This document shows positions 36,827 to 46,219 of a stretch of 64,000 nucleotides of DNA, piece after piece. Source of the stretch: Aerococcus sp. (lineage in GTDB: Bacteria > Bacillota > Bacilli > Lactobacillales > Aerococcaceae); NCBI GenBank assembly GCA_030528155.1, contig JAUMZL010000010.1:1-64000 (forward strand), in the 5' to 3' direction. A program made the translations under genes and the position numbers. Every line of letters begins with the position of its first letter. The stretch's first letter is position 1. The notes below the pieces were generated by a model. It was given only the letters and a program-made list of their open reading frames with translations. It made no database searches and was not told the origin of the DNA.

Positions 36827-39800
36827 TTATTCGTTTTTAGTCGTTTTTGGCGTCATGTTGTCGTTCTGTTTTTCTTCACTGTTAGACACCGCAGCGTTTG
36901 CTGGTTTAACGAATGATTTTTCGGCTGGTACCTCAGGTTTCGTGAGCGATTCAGTAGGCTGATTGGCTTCTGACTTTTCTGATGCAGTGGCCTTTTTCAT
37001 CGCATTCATTTCTTTATTTGCTGCTTTTTTGGCCGTTACCTTTTTCTCCGCTTTTTTCTTAGCTTTAACGTTACCTTTCGCCTTCTGCGCTTTTTCGACT
37101 TTAGCTTTATCCTGCGGCTTAGCTGTCGTTGTTACAGGGCCAAAATCCGGTTCTTCGTAATCCAACCCTTCCAGCTTAATGTCTTTCAGCGGAATATCTT
37201 GTTTCTTGCCATCTAACATCGCGTGAACTATCGCACCGTCTCGAACCACCTGCGTTGCTCCACGGTAAGTTCTCAAGTATTTCATCTTCATGGCAGCGAT
37301 CATGGTGGTATAATCCATCCCGGTAATTTCCTCTAGGTGTTTGGCATCCGCTTTCCGCAAAACAGAAGGGACACTGGTCAGATCCTTTGTGTGGAAATGG
37401 TTACCGTGCGGAATCACGACTTGGTTACCGTCACGTTTCAATTGATCGATGTGAATCCCGCTTTCATAAGAGATGAAACGCATCTTCTTCGCTATTTCTT
37501 CAGCAGAAAATGTCGATGTTGTCCCATCCGCTACATGATGCGTATGATCATTCACATAGTTCACAATCATTTCCAGCTCATTATCATCAAAATCGCCGAA
37601 TGGAATGTAGTGCGTGTGCTGCTCATGTTTTGCCACCACGCCATCATTCGTTACTTCAATGATGGATTCAACACTAAACGTATAGCCGTCATCCGTTGTA
37701 TAGGTTTTGCCATCCTGTCCTTTAGCCGTTTTCTTGATCGCTTTCAACTTGTTCAGATCGAGGCGTCCATGGTTTGGCGTTGCCGATTGATCAGTGGGGG
37801 TTGTTGCCTCATTTTTATCTTCGACTTTTTCCGGTTGTTTGTGGTCTGATGCCGTTCCTGCGTTGTCTGGTTTTTGATTGTTATCTTTTTCCGGTTGCTT
37901 GTTCGGCGTCTTGTTACCGTCTTTATCGCTAGAATGATCGGGTTGGGTATGGTTATCCTTGTCATTCGGTTTGCTGTCACTGTCGCCATGATGATCCTTA
38001 CCTTGGTTTGGTTCATTGTTTTGTTCTTGATCGGATGGTTTGTCTAAATCAGTCAGATCGATTTCATCGTAATCCAATCCTTCGATTTTAATCGCATTGA
38101 ACGCTAGCTCTTGCGTTTTGCCATCTTTTTCAAAGACGACTTTATTACCGTCGCGAATCACATGTTTTGCTCCTTGGTAAGCTTCCAGATAATTCATCTT
38201 CAATGAAATAATCAATTGTTCATAATCTAACCCTGTGATCTCTTCCAAATGTTTCGCATCAGCCTTACGCAAAGCAGATGGTACGTGGCGTAAATCCTTG
38301 GTATGGAAGTGGTTGCCATGTGGAATAATCACTTGATTGCCATCGCGTTTCAATTGATCAATGCGCATGCCACTTTCCAAGGCCACATAGAGGAGGCGTT
38401 TTTGGATATCTGCTTCACTCAATGTCGTCTGGGTGCCGTCTTCTACATGGTTATTGTCGTCATTGACATATTTCACCAAAGCTTCAAGTTCGCGATCTTC
38501 GAGATCCCCAAAAGGAATATAGTGGGTGTGCTCCCCATGTTTTGCTACCACGCCATCATTGGTTACCTCAATAACCGATGCTACTGTAAAGGTATACCCA
38601 TCATTGGTAGTGTATGGTTTGCCATCTTTCCCTTGCTTGTTCTTCGGTACAGCTTTCAATTTTGCCAAATCTAAGCGTTGGTCACCGGTATTTGGTTGCT
38701 CTTCAGCTGGTTTGTCCTCTTTATTTGGCTTTTCGGTTGTATCATCTTTCCCCGGTTTATCCTCTTTATCTGGTTTGATAGCACTGTCATCCTTGCCTGG
38801 CAAACCTTCTTTCAAGACACGCTCAGCCGCAATTTTTTCCACTTCAGATAATTCATCAATAGCGATAACATGATGGTGATCACCGTGTGGATGAATGTAG
38901 CCGTACTTGGTCTTACCCGTCACCTTGGCTGGATCAAAGACCAGCCCATCACTTTCTACATGCCGTTCATTCATCGGCAAGTGATGGATCAGATCTAATA
39001 AGTCTGCTAGAGGCATAGTCTGGTAGTTTGGCTTTTCACCCTTATCCGGTTTCGCTGGTTCACTCGGTTTGTCGGGGTGGGAAGGTTTCTCTGGTTTAGA
39101 TGCATTATCGTCTTTCCCTGGTTTGTCCTCTTTATCCGGTTTCGCTGGTTCACTTGGCTTGTTGCTGTTATCCGGTTGTGATGGTTTATCCGCTTGGTTT
39201 GGCTTCTTCCCTTCATTGATATAAGCCACTAAGTCTTCAAGTTCGCGATCTTCCAAGTCTCCAAATGGAATAAAGTGCGTGTGCTTGTCATGTTTCGCCA
39301 CCACACCGGTTTCCGTGACATCAACGACTGATTCCACCGTAAACGTATAGCCATCATCCGTTGTGTAAGTCTTACCGTCTTTACCTTGCGGAGATTTCTT
39401 GAATTGTTTCAACTTCGCTAGATCCAATTTTTGACCATGATTTGGGTTAGTCCCATCACCCGGTTTATTGGCGTTATCCGGTTTGGACGGTTTATTTGGC
39501 TTGTCGTGATTATGTGAATCACCTGGTTTATTTGGCTTGTTACTATTGCCCGGTTTTTCTGACTCACTCGGTTTGTTACCGTTGTCCGGCTTATTATCCG
39601 GTTTGGACGGTTTATTCGGTTTGTTGTGGTTATGTGAATCAGCTGGTTTATTTGGCTTCTGATCGGGATGGGCCCCCCAATCCTTAGCCAATACGCGATC
39701 GGCAGCTACCCGTTCGATCGTACTTAACTGTTCAGTTGGGATAATGTGGAAATGATCGCCATGTGGGTGAATATACCCAAACTCATTCTTCCCAGTGACT

Positions 39801-40969
39801 TTCGCTGGATCGAAAATTAAGCCATCACTTTCAACATGACGTTGTGATTTCGGCAGACTATAAATTTTCTTCAATAAGTCGTTCAGAGACATGGCGTAGT
39901 AATTCGCTGTTTCTGGCTTCTTATCTGGTTTAGCGCTTGGTTTAACTGGCTGACTCGGTTTTGGCTGGTTTTGATGGTGCGCCCCATTATTCGGCCGCTG
40001 GGGTTGAGTCGGTCGGTGTTGTGGTGTCTGCCCACCTTTTCCTAAGAAAGCATCCGCTGCTGCTTTTTCAGAAGCCGAAAGCTGCGCGCGCGGAATAAAG
40101 TGGTAATGCGTCCCATGCGGTACAATATATCCCCCTGGTACTTCCTTTATGATGTCGCTCGCATTGAAGACATAGCCGTCATCTGTTGTATAACGTCCAT
40201 TCGTTTGCTGACCATCACTGCCACCTTTTTGAATCAACTGTTGGAATTTATTTGCCACAGCTCCACTCGTTCCGCCATGACCACGTAAATGCGCCTCAGC
40301 AGCAGCAATTTCCGCTGCGGTGAGGTCAGATTTGGGAATAAAATGGAAATGATCGCCATGTGGGACGATGTAGCCATCCCCGAGATCCTGCAACACATCA
40401 TTTGGACTGAAAACATAACCGTCATCGGTCGTATAGCGTCCGTTGACACGCGAACCCGAGTGATTCGTATCTGCTTTTTTCCCATCCTTCGTGTACTTCG
40501 CCCGTTGTTCTTGAATTTCTTCCTTGGTACGAACATTAGTAGCATGCTTCGGATCCTTCAGATAGAGGTAGTATTGCCCATTCACTTTAATGACATAACC
40601 ATCTTTGACCTCATACTGAATGTCTTTTTTATTCAATTGGTAGTTGGCATCTTTCATCACCAATTCTTCACTGAAAATGGCATCAAATGGGACTTTCCCA
40701 TTGAAGTAGTGGAAATGATCCCCGTGAGAGGTGACATAGCCTTCATCGGTAATTTTAACAACGATTTGTTCCGCATCAATGCCTTCTTCAGCAGAAATTT
40801 CATCTGGCGTCTTTTCATGCTTCGTTTGGTCTGCTTGATCATTGCCAACATAATTGATCCCTTTGTCCTGATGTTGCTGGGTGTATTGACTAATCCCGTA
40901 TCCACCACCAGCTAAAGCTAAAGCCGCTGCCCCGATAAGCACGAGGTCTTTCCAATTTTTAGGTTTCAT
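36827..40969 (-). CDS. Giant histidine-triad (Pht) surface protein
   Basis: 1380 residues. An uncleaved or Ala-cleaved hydrophobic start (10-27) precedes the Pht signature TPDEISAEEGIDAEQIVVKI and VTSHGDHFHYFNGKVP. Ten HxxHxH triads are visible, the first at 82-87 and the last near 1190; streptococcal PhtA-E have five or six. Modules with GRYTTDDGYVF and HVESDGLIFDPAKVTG recur. Long linkers rich in N-K-P and D-K-P-x repeats separate them, and a Lys/Ala-rich tail (about 1265-1310) ends the chain; no LPxTG motif. Pht proteins bind zinc outside the cell, pass it to AdcA-type lipoproteins, and affect adhesion and complement. Located 28 nt after adcA in one operon, as adcAII-phtD in pneumococcus. 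Confidence 0.92.
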   Translation of the reverse strand: MKPKNWKDLVLIGAAALALAGGGYGISQYTQQHQDKGINYVGNDQADQTKHEKTPDEISAEEGIDAEQIVVKITDEGYVTSHGDHFHYFNGKVPFDAIFSEELVMKDANYQLNKKDIQYEVKDGYVIKVNGQYYLYLKDPKHATNVRTKEEIQEQRAKYTKDGKKADTNHSGSRVNGRYTTDDGYVFSPNDVLQDLGDGYIVPHGDHFHFIPKSDLTAAEIAAAEAHLRGHGGTSGAVANKFQQLIQKGGSDGQQTNGRYTTDDGYVFNASDIIKEVPGGYIVPHGTHYHFIPRAQLSASEKAAADAFLGKGGQTPQHRPTQPQRPNNGAHHQNQPKPSQPVKPSAKPDKKPETANYYAMSLNDLLKKIYSLPKSQRHVESDGLIFDPAKVTGKNEFGYIHPHGDHFHIIPTEQLSTIERVAADRVLAKDWGAHPDQKPNKPADSHNHNKPNKPSKPDNKPDNGNKPSESEKPGNSNKPNKPGDSHNHDKPNKPSKPDNANKPGDGTNPNHGQKLDLAKLKQFKKSPQGKDGKTYTTDDGYTFTVESVVDVTETGVVAKHDKHTHFIPFGDLEDRELEDLVAYINEGKKPNQADKPSQPDNSNKPSEPAKPDKEDKPGKDDNASKPEKPSHPDKPSEPAKPDKGEKPNYQTMPLADLLDLIHHLPMNERHVESDGLVFDPAKVTGKTKYGYIHPHGDHHHVIAIDELSEVEKIAAERVLKEGLPGKDDSAIKPDKEDKPGKDDTTEKPNKEDKPAEEQPNTGDQRLDLAKLKAVPKNKQGKDGKPYTTNDGYTFTVASVIEVTNDGVVAKHGEHTHYIPFGDLEDRELEALVKYVNDDNNHVEDGTQTTLSEADIQKRLLYVALESGMRIDQLKRDGNQVIIPHGNHFHTKDLRHVPSALRKADAKHLEEITGLDYEQLIISLKMNYLEAYQGAKHVIRDGNKVVFEKDGKTQELAFNAIKIEGLDYDEIDLTDLDKPSDQEQNNEPNQGKDHHGDSDSKPNDKDNHTQPDHSSDKDGNKTPNKQPEKDNNQKPDNAGTASDHKQPEKVEDKNEATTPTDQSATPNHGRLDLNKLKAIKKTAKGQDGKTYTTDDGYTFSVESIIEVTNDGVVAKHEQHTHYIPFGDFDDNELEMIVNYVNDHTHHVADGTTSTFSAEEIAKKMRFISYESGIHIDQLKRDGNQVVIPHGNHFHTKDLTSVPSVLRKADAKHLEEITGMDYTTMIAAMKMKYLRTYRGATQVVRDGAIVHAMLDGKKQDIPLKDIKLEGLDYEEPDFGPVTTTAKPQDKAKVEKAQKAKGNVKAKKKAEKKVTAKKAANKEMNAMKKATASEKSEANQPTESLTKPEVPAEKSFVKPANAAVSNSEEKQNDNMTPKTTKNE

Positions 40970-40997
40970 GCGTTTTTATCCTTCTTTCTTGCTTTGT

Positions 40998-41927
40998 TTA
41001 TGACTCTTTTGCCAATACGCGGCTCAAAGTTTCTAAATTACGATCTAAGTTTTGAAGGTAGGTGTCCGTATTTTCTGGATCAGCCTCCAATGGGCTCAGA
41101 TTCTCTACCCCAGCACCGGTTGCTTTTGAAATGACATCAGCAACCTTCGTTGATACATTAGGTTCAACGAAAATTGTTCGTACCTGATACTGTTTCACAA
41201 AATCCTCAATCTCTGCCAATCGTTGCGCACCCGGTTCCTGCTCACTAGTGATCCCTGCAATGCCTAACTGTTTTAAGCCAAAGCGCTTAGCTAAATAAGA
41301 AAAAGCCGTGTGCTGTGTCACAAAGGTTTTATGGGTGAGTGTCGCAAATTTCCCTTGATATTTATTAATCAACTGTTCTGCGTCAGCTTTGAACTGTTTA
41401 GCCTTTTGTTGGTAGTGGTCTTTATGGTCTGGATCTTGTTCGCTTAATTGATCCGCAATGGTTTGCGCCTCCACGGCAGCTAACTCGGGATCGAGCCAGG
41501 TATGTGGGTCATAGAGATGTTTGCCATCCATCCCATCAATTTCCTCAATATCTTCCAAGCCTTCCACTTTATCGAGCTCTTGATCTTTCGATGCCTGTAA
41601 AACCTTGCCCCCATCTTTTTCGATGTTAGGCGCTAAGGCACCTGCCCAACTTTCCAATGTATCCGAATGATAAATAAATAAGTCACTGTCAGTAATGGCC
41701 TTCACATCAGAAGCAGAAGGTTCAAAGCCGTGAATGCCGCTCCCACTCTGAATCATCTGTACCGTATTGTCATCCCCAGCAATCTCCTTCGTGATTTCAT
41801 ACACTGGGTAGAAACTCGTCACAATATTGAGTCCCTTAATGGTTTCCTTTGTTTGTTCGCCCTTTCCGCAAGCGGCTAGTATGAATAACATCGCCCCTAA
41901 GCTGAGCATCGTGCGCCATTTCTTCAT
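40998..41927 (-). CDS. Zinc-binding ABC transporter lipoprotein, AdcA-II/Lmb-like
   Basis: 309 residues of the cluster A-1 metal-binding proteins. Lipobox LAAC with C20. Zinc ligands H66 (GIHGFEPS), H142 (DPHTW), H206 (VTQHTAF) and E281 (PLEAD) match AdcAII with a constant five-residue shift. The His-rich loop of AdcA is replaced by a short acidic stretch and the C-terminal ZinT domain is absent, so AdcAII/Lmb type. It delivers zinc to an AdcBC-like transporter encoded elsewhere. It heads the operon with pht, behind Zur-like boxes. Confidence 0.92.
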   Translation of the reverse strand: MKKWRTMLSLGAMLFILAACGKGEQTKETIKGLNIVTSFYPVYEITKEIAGDDNTVQMIQSGSGIHGFEPSASDVKAITDSDLFIYHSDTLESWAGALAPNIEKDGGKVLQASKDQELDKVEGLEDIEEIDGMDGKHLYDPHTWLDPELAAVEAQTIADQLSEQDPDHKDHYQQKAKQFKADAEQLINKYQGKFATLTHKTFVTQHTAFSYLAKRFGLKQLGIAGITSEQEPGAQRLAEIEDFVKQYQVRTIFVEPNVSTKVADVISKATGAGVENLSPLEADPENTDTYLQNLDRNLETLSRVLAKES

Positions 41928-41972
41928 TGCGCGCTCCTTTCTCCAGTTACTATTATTTCTCCGCGTTCATTA

Positions 41973-42041
41973 AACGTAATGGTTACGATTTAATAAGATC
42001 ATAGCAAAGGCGCTCGACGTTGTAAATAGTAATTATTACGA
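41973..42041 (-). promoter_or_regulatory. adcA-pht promoter with two Zur-like boxes
   Basis: On the minus strand TTTACA (42021-42026), 17 nt, TATGAT (41998-42003) with an extended TG. TAGTAAT-T-ATTACGA (42027-42041) abuts the -35 and differs at one base from the Zur core TCGTAATNATTACGA. A second box, CGTAAT-G-GTTACG (41975-41987), covers the start region. Neither matches the AdcR consensus TTAACYRGTTAA. Zinc-dependent repression by a Zur protein is expected; no zur gene is in the window. Confidence 0.75.
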
Positions 42042-42049
42042 TTTGTTAT

Positions 42050-42105
42050 TTTTTCCAAAAAAATGCCCCCGTAAGTCGTTGATATAACTTACGAGGGCGT
42101 TTTAA
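42050..42105 (-). terminator. Terminator after the DUF1129 gene
   Basis: AAAACGCCCTCGTAAGT pairs with ACTTACGGGGGCATTTT (two mismatches or wobbles), then T-run, minus strand. Confidence 0.75.
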
Positions 42106-42119
42106 GCATTTTATGATAT

Positions 42120-42875
42120 TTAGCGAGCTTCCATGCCTTTGTATTGACGATAGAAGGTACGCAATAAGAAGGCTACGGCCGCAATAATGAAGTAGGCGAG
42201 CATTGGTAGCATTGGATTGAATTGTGGTGGCACAAGGGCAACTACGCCAGAAAGAATGAATAGCCAAGCCAAAACAGCGATAAAGGACATCGCGAGATAT
42301 TTAGGAATCCCACGCTTGCCTTTTGGTGCATTCATATTCGGTTGGTAGCGGGTAAGCACCGCCATTGCTCCCCCACCGCACAGGAAGTTCACTAATAATG
42401 CGACAGGGCCGAACATGGCGCCACCGTTTGTCGCCGTTTGATTGCCAAACAGCATCATGATTCCCGCTAGCATGGAGAACAGAGCCGTGATGAAAAGTCC
42501 ACTATCCAACAAATAATCCACAAACGTTGGTGGCGCCAGCTCTTCTGGCGTTGGTGCTGTGGCAACAAACTCTGCTAACTCGGTCGGTGTCCCATAGATC
42601 TGTTTTGCGGTTTGACCGTTCTTTTGCCCAGCAATCAAGCGCTGCAGAATTGCATTATCTACCATTTCTGGTTGACGACCAGGATGGTAGCTGCGCGTTT
42701 CCATCATTTTGTGGAATTGCCGATAGAATTCACCGTTTTTATTAGTAAGCTCTGGTACTAATTTCGCATTTTCTGCCTGCAATTTTTGCGCCTGTTCCCG
42801 CTCTTTGGCTATCTGCTCGGGGGATTTTTTCTTTTCAAATTTAGGTAATTTCAAATCAGATAATTTAAAAGCCAT
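42120..42875 (-). CDS. DUF1129-family membrane protein
   Basis: 251 residues: a charged, probably coiled N-terminus (about 1-50), a soluble part to about 115, then four membrane helices (LDSGLFITALFSMLAGIMMLF, FGPVALLVNFLCGGGAMAVL, YLAMSFIAVLAWLFILSGVV, and one near MLPMLAYFIIAAVAFLL). It matches the DUF1129 family, which is common beside ychF in Lactobacillales. No function is known. It follows ychF by 9 nt, and a terminator ends the unit. Confidence 0.72.
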   Translation of the reverse strand: MAFKLSDLKLPKFEKKKSPEQIAKEREQAQKLQAENAKLVPELTNKNGEFYRQFHKMMETRSYHPGRQPEMVDNAILQRLIAGQKNGQTAKQIYGTPTELAEFVATAPTPEELAPPTFVDYLLDSGLFITALFSMLAGIMMLFGNQTATNGGAMFGPVALLVNFLCGGGAMAVLTRYQPNMNAPKGKRGIPKYLAMSFIAVLAWLFILSGVVALVPPQFNPMLPMLAYFIIAAVAFLLRTFYRQYKGMEAR

Positions 42876-42884
42876 ACGAACCTC

Positions 42885-43979
42885 CTAGACATTGAAGCGG
42901 AACAGCATGACATCGCCGTCCTGAACCACGTAATCTTTACCTTCTGAACGGTATTTCCCTGCTTCTTTGGTGGCATGAATGCTCCCTGCCGCCATTAAAT
43001 CAGTGAAGGAAACCGTCTCGGCGCGGATAAAGCCCCGTTCAAAGTCCGTATGAATAATTCCTGCTGCTTGAGGGGCTTTGGTGCCTTTCTTGAAGGTCCA
43101 AGCGCGACATTCATCTTCCCCAGCTGTGAAGAAGGTTTCTAATCCGAGTAAAGCATAGGCTTGTTTAATCAACACATCGAGCCCTGATTCATTTAACCCT
43201 AAATCATCCATAAATAGGGCCTTATCATCAGGCTCCATTGTTGCTAAATCTTCTTCTAAGCGGGCACAAACCGTCACCACTTCAGCGCCTTCCTGTTCAG
43301 CGATTCCTTTCACAATGTCCACATATTTGTTTCCTGTCGCTGCGTCTTCTTCCTCTACATTAGCCACATAAAGCACGGGTTTAATGGTCAACAGGAACAA
43401 CTGCTTAACCACCGGAGCTTCTTCTTCAGTGAATTTGACCGTACGTGCCGGTTGACCATTTTCCAAGGCTTCTTTTAATTTTTTCAAAACGGTCGCTTCA
43501 ACCACGGCATCGTGTTGTTTTGATTTCGCTGCTTTTTGCGCTTTTTCATAACGCTTGTTAACGGAATCCAAGTCTGCGAAAATCAATTCTAAGTTGATGG
43601 TTTCGATGTCATCAGCTGGATCGATCGTCCCACTAACATGGGTAATATTCTCATCTTCAAAGCAACGAACCACATGACAGATGGCGTCGACTTCCCGGAT
43701 GTTGGCCAAGAATTTATTCCCAAGGCCCTCCCCTTTGCTGGCGCCTTTCACGATACCGGCAATGTCGGTAAACTCAAAGGTCGTTGGAACCGTGCGTTTG
43801 GGGTTGAACATCGCACTCAGGCGCGTCAACCGTTCATCGGGCACTTCGACTACCCCAACGTTTGGGTCGATAGTAGCGAATGGGTAGTTGGCGGCTTCAA
43901 CCGCTGATTTGGTGATAGCATTGAATAAGGTAGACTTTCCTACGTTAGGAAGACCAACAATTCCAGCTGTTAATGGCAT
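42885..43979 (-). CDS. ychF: Redox-regulated ATPase YchF (Obg-like)
   Basis: 364 residues. G1 GLPNVGKST, G3 DIAGIVKGASKGEG, a coiled-coil insert (about 130-200) and a C-terminal TGS domain. YchF/Ola1 prefers ATP over GTP because of a changed G4 motif and interacts with ribosomes and stress pathways. It lies in the conserved row parA-parB-DUF951-ychF. GGAGGT-like site is weak (AGAAAGAAGCG); the start matches family length. Confidence 0.95.
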   Translation of the reverse strand: MPLTAGIVGLPNVGKSTLFNAITKSAVEAANYPFATIDPNVGVVEVPDERLTRLSAMFNPKRTVPTTFEFTDIAGIVKGASKGEGLGNKFLANIREVDAICHVVRCFEDENITHVSGTIDPADDIETINLELIFADLDSVNKRYEKAQKAAKSKQHDAVVEATVLKKLKEALENGQPARTVKFTEEEAPVVKQLFLLTIKPVLYVANVEEEDAATGNKYVDIVKGIAEQEGAEVVTVCARLEEDLATMEPDDKALFMDDLGLNESGLDVLIKQAYALLGLETFFTAGEDECRAWTFKKGTKAPQAAGIIHTDFERGFIRAETVSFTDLMAAGSIHATKEAGKYRSEGKDYVVQDGDVMLFRFNV

Positions 43980-44005
43980 AGTTTACAGTCACGCTTCTTT
44001 CTACA

Positions 44006-44209
44006 TTACGCCTGTTGACTGGCAGGCTGAATGACTTTTTTCATTTTTTTGTTGAATTCGTTGCGCGGCATCATAACCGATTGCCCGCAACCTTGGCATT
44101 TAATGCGAATGTCTGCACCTAAGCGGATAATCTCCCACGCATTGGTGCCACATGGATGTGGTTTCCGCATTTGCACAATATCATGCAATCCATAATCTTT
44201 ATTGATCAT
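44006..44209 (-). CDS. DUF951 family protein
   Basis: 67 residues. Begins YGLHDIVQMRKPHPCGTNAW and carries CQGCG; with the earlier HPCG this could be a small zinc-binding fold. The gene sits between parB and ychF throughout Firmicutes. Function unknown; a nucleic-acid-binding role has been suggested from its basic, Cys-containing fold but is not shown here. Confidence 0.85.
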   Translation of the reverse strand: MINKDYGLHDIVQMRKPHPCGTNAWEIIRLGADIRIKCQGCGQSVMMPRNEFNKKMKKVIQPASQQA

Positions 44210-44220
44210 AACGATTCCCC

Positions 44221-45189
44221 TTAAAAATCTTCGATACGAATATCCAGTAAATCTAAAATACGCGTCAAATCATCCTTGGAGAGGTATTCAATTTCAATTT
44301 TGCCATGTTCCCCATGATCTTTAATCTGAACGGTGGTACCGAATTTATCCATCAATCGGTCCTCATTTTCACGGATGTAGGCTGGCTTTTCTTTCTTTGG
44401 TGGCACTACCACAGGCGATGCTGGTTCATTTAGCGCTTGCACCTTTTTCTCTAATTCTCTAACCGTAATGCCCTCTTCGACGACTTGATGCGCCAAGCGG
44501 GATTGTTCTTTCTTATTCTTCAATCCGAGCAGCGTGCGCGCCTGTCCCATTGACAATTTCCCTGCTTGCACGAGCTCTTTAACGTCCGGATTTAAATCCA
44601 ATAGCCGCAACGTATTCGCCACATATGAGCGACTCTTGCCGAGACGTTTAGCAGCTTGAGCTTGGGTGAGGTTGAGCGTATCCATTAAGTGGCGATACGC
44701 CATAGCTTCCTCGATTGGAGTGAGGTCTTCTCTTTGCAAGTTTTCAATGATGGCGGTTTCCATCATTTGGTTATCCGTCAGTTGACGAACAATCGCTGGG
44801 ATGGTATCTTGCCCCATTAATTTCACTGCCCGGGTGCGTCTTTCGCCAGCAATAATCTCATAACCTTTAATTGCAGATTTGCGGACAATAATCGGCTGCA
44901 ATAACCCATTCTCCTCAATGGATTGAGCTAATTCTCGCAAGGCGTCTTCATCGAAGGTTTGGCGCGGTTGATACGGATTTGGCCGCACCTCTTCGACGGG
45001 AATTTCTTCCACACGTTCACCAAAAGTGGCAGTCTGTTCTATTCCCTCATTGTTTAGAGATGTCTCACTGTTTTTTTGAGTTACTGCTTCTTCGTATGTT
45101 GCTTCGTCTGCTGGCTCAAAAGCGTTAGAGAATAGGGCATCTATCCCTTTGCCAAGGCCTTTGTTCTTCTTTTTCTTATTCTGCGTCAT
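44221..45189 (-). CDS. parB: Chromosome partitioning protein ParB/Spo0J
   Basis: 322 residues. A basic N-terminus KNKGLGKGIDALF (the ParA-binding peptide), the CTP-binding/ParB domain with RPNPYQPR and GERRTRAVKL, a helix-turn-helix with LTQAQAAKRLGKSRSYVANTLRLL, and a C-terminal dimerisation domain. ParB loads on parS sites and recruits SMC. The sequence shows no clear parS in this window. It overlaps parA by 14 nt. Confidence 0.95.
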   Translation of the reverse strand: MTQNKKKKNKGLGKGIDALFSNAFEPADEATYEEAVTQKNSETSLNNEGIEQTATFGERVEEIPVEEVRPNPYQPRQTFDEDALRELAQSIEENGLLQPIIVRKSAIKGYEIIAGERRTRAVKLMGQDTIPAIVRQLTDNQMMETAIIENLQREDLTPIEEAMAYRHLMDTLNLTQAQAAKRLGKSRSYVANTLRLLDLNPDVKELVQAGKLSMGQARTLLGLKNKKEQSRLAHQVVEEGITVRELEKKVQALNEPASPVVVPPKKEKPAYIRENEDRLMDKFGTTVQIKDHGEHGKIEIEYLSKDDLTRILDLLDIRIEDF

Positions 45190-45943
45190 TCGCTAGCACT
45201 TCCTTTGCCAGGGCTAAATACACCTGTGCGCCTTTAGAGGTTGGGTCGTAATCTATAATCGCTTGCCCATAACTTGGTGCTTCTGATAAGCGCACTGTGC
45301 GAGGGATCTGCGTTTCATAAACTTTCTTACCAAAGTATTTGCGCACTTCTTCAACAACTTCTTTGCTGAGGTTGGTTCGCATGTCTACCATCGTCATCAG
45401 AACCCCCTCAATCGTGAGTTCAGGATTGAAATGGTGTTGTACCAGCTGAATGGTATTCAACAATTGGCTGAGTCCTTCCAACGCGTAATATTCACTCTGC
45501 ACAGGAATGAGCACGGAATCGGCGGCGGTGAAGGTGTTGATCGTCAAGTTACCCAAAGATGGTGGACAATCGATGATGATGAAATCATACGTTTCACGCA
45601 CTTGGGCGAGCGCTTTTTTCATCCGCCGTTCACGGTGTTCTTGTTTCGTCAACTCTACCTCCCCACCGGCTAATTGGATCGTTGCCGGAACCAAGAAGAG
45701 GTTTTCGCGCGAGGTAGGCACAATGGCCGTTTGGATTGGCACCTCAGTCACCAACACATCGTAAATATCTACTTCTACCTCTGCTTTATTGACACCCAAG
45801 CCACTCGTCGCATTCCCCTGAGCATCACTGTCCACCAGGAGAATCTGCTTGCCTTCACACGCCAGCGCGGCCGCTAAATTGACCGCTGTGGTGGTCTTTC
45901 CCACGCCACCTTTTTGATTAGCAACCGCAATGACCTTTCCCAT
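45176..45943 (-). CDS. parA: Chromosome partitioning ATPase ParA/Soj
   Basis: 255 residues. Deviant Walker A KGGVGKTT at residues 11-18, Walker A' DSDAQGNAT and Walker B FIIIDCPPSLGNLT. ParA binds DNA in the ATP form and is released by ParB; Soj also tunes DnaA. Proximity to rsmG, mnmE and mnmG supports an origin-proximal location. GAGGAGG lies before the ATG, just after a terminator. Confidence 0.95.
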   Translation of the reverse strand: MGKVIAVANQKGGVGKTTTAVNLAAALACEGKQILLVDSDAQGNATSGLGVNKAEVEVDIYDVLVTEVPIQTAIVPTSRENLFLVPATIQLAGGEVELTKQEHRERRMKKALAQVRETYDFIIIDCPPSLGNLTINTFTAADSVLIPVQSEYYALEGLSQLLNTIQLVQHHFNPELTIEGVLMTMVDMRTNLSKEVVEEVRKYFGKKVYETQIPRTVRLSEAPSYGQAIIDYDPTSKGAQVYLALAKEVLANDAE

Positions 45944-45966
45944 GCTATGACCTCCTCAAATCATTC

Positions 45967-45997
45967 AAAAAAGGGAACGACAGGCATTTCGTTCCCT
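45967..45997 (-). terminator. Terminator between rsmG and parA
   Basis: On the minus strand AGGGAACGA pairs with TCGTTCCCT and is followed by TTTTT. The gap 45998-46219 holds nothing else I can support. Confidence 0.75.
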
Positions 45998-46219
45998 CTC
46001 GCATTTTCTTCCAAACTAGTCTGAGACTAATTTTTCGCTTCTTATGAGCTTTTTGAAAGAGAACGGCGCCGCCCTCTTTCACCGTCTATTGACTCCCTTA
46101 CATTGTATCAAAAAAGCGCGCACCGTGGGCAGAAAAATCCCTGTTTTCCCCACAAAAACTCCTTATTTTCTCTCGACAAATGACGGAGTGTCAAATCCTG
46201 TTTCCTTCTTTGCGTCTCG

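Noticed and set aside
36827..40969. Plus-strand open frames over the Pht gene
   Set aside because: They come from the repeated K-P-N linker codons read backwards; no start signals.
44221..45943. parS sites near parB/parA
   Set aside because: I searched by eye for TGTTTCACGTGAAACA and close variants in the window and found no convincing copy.
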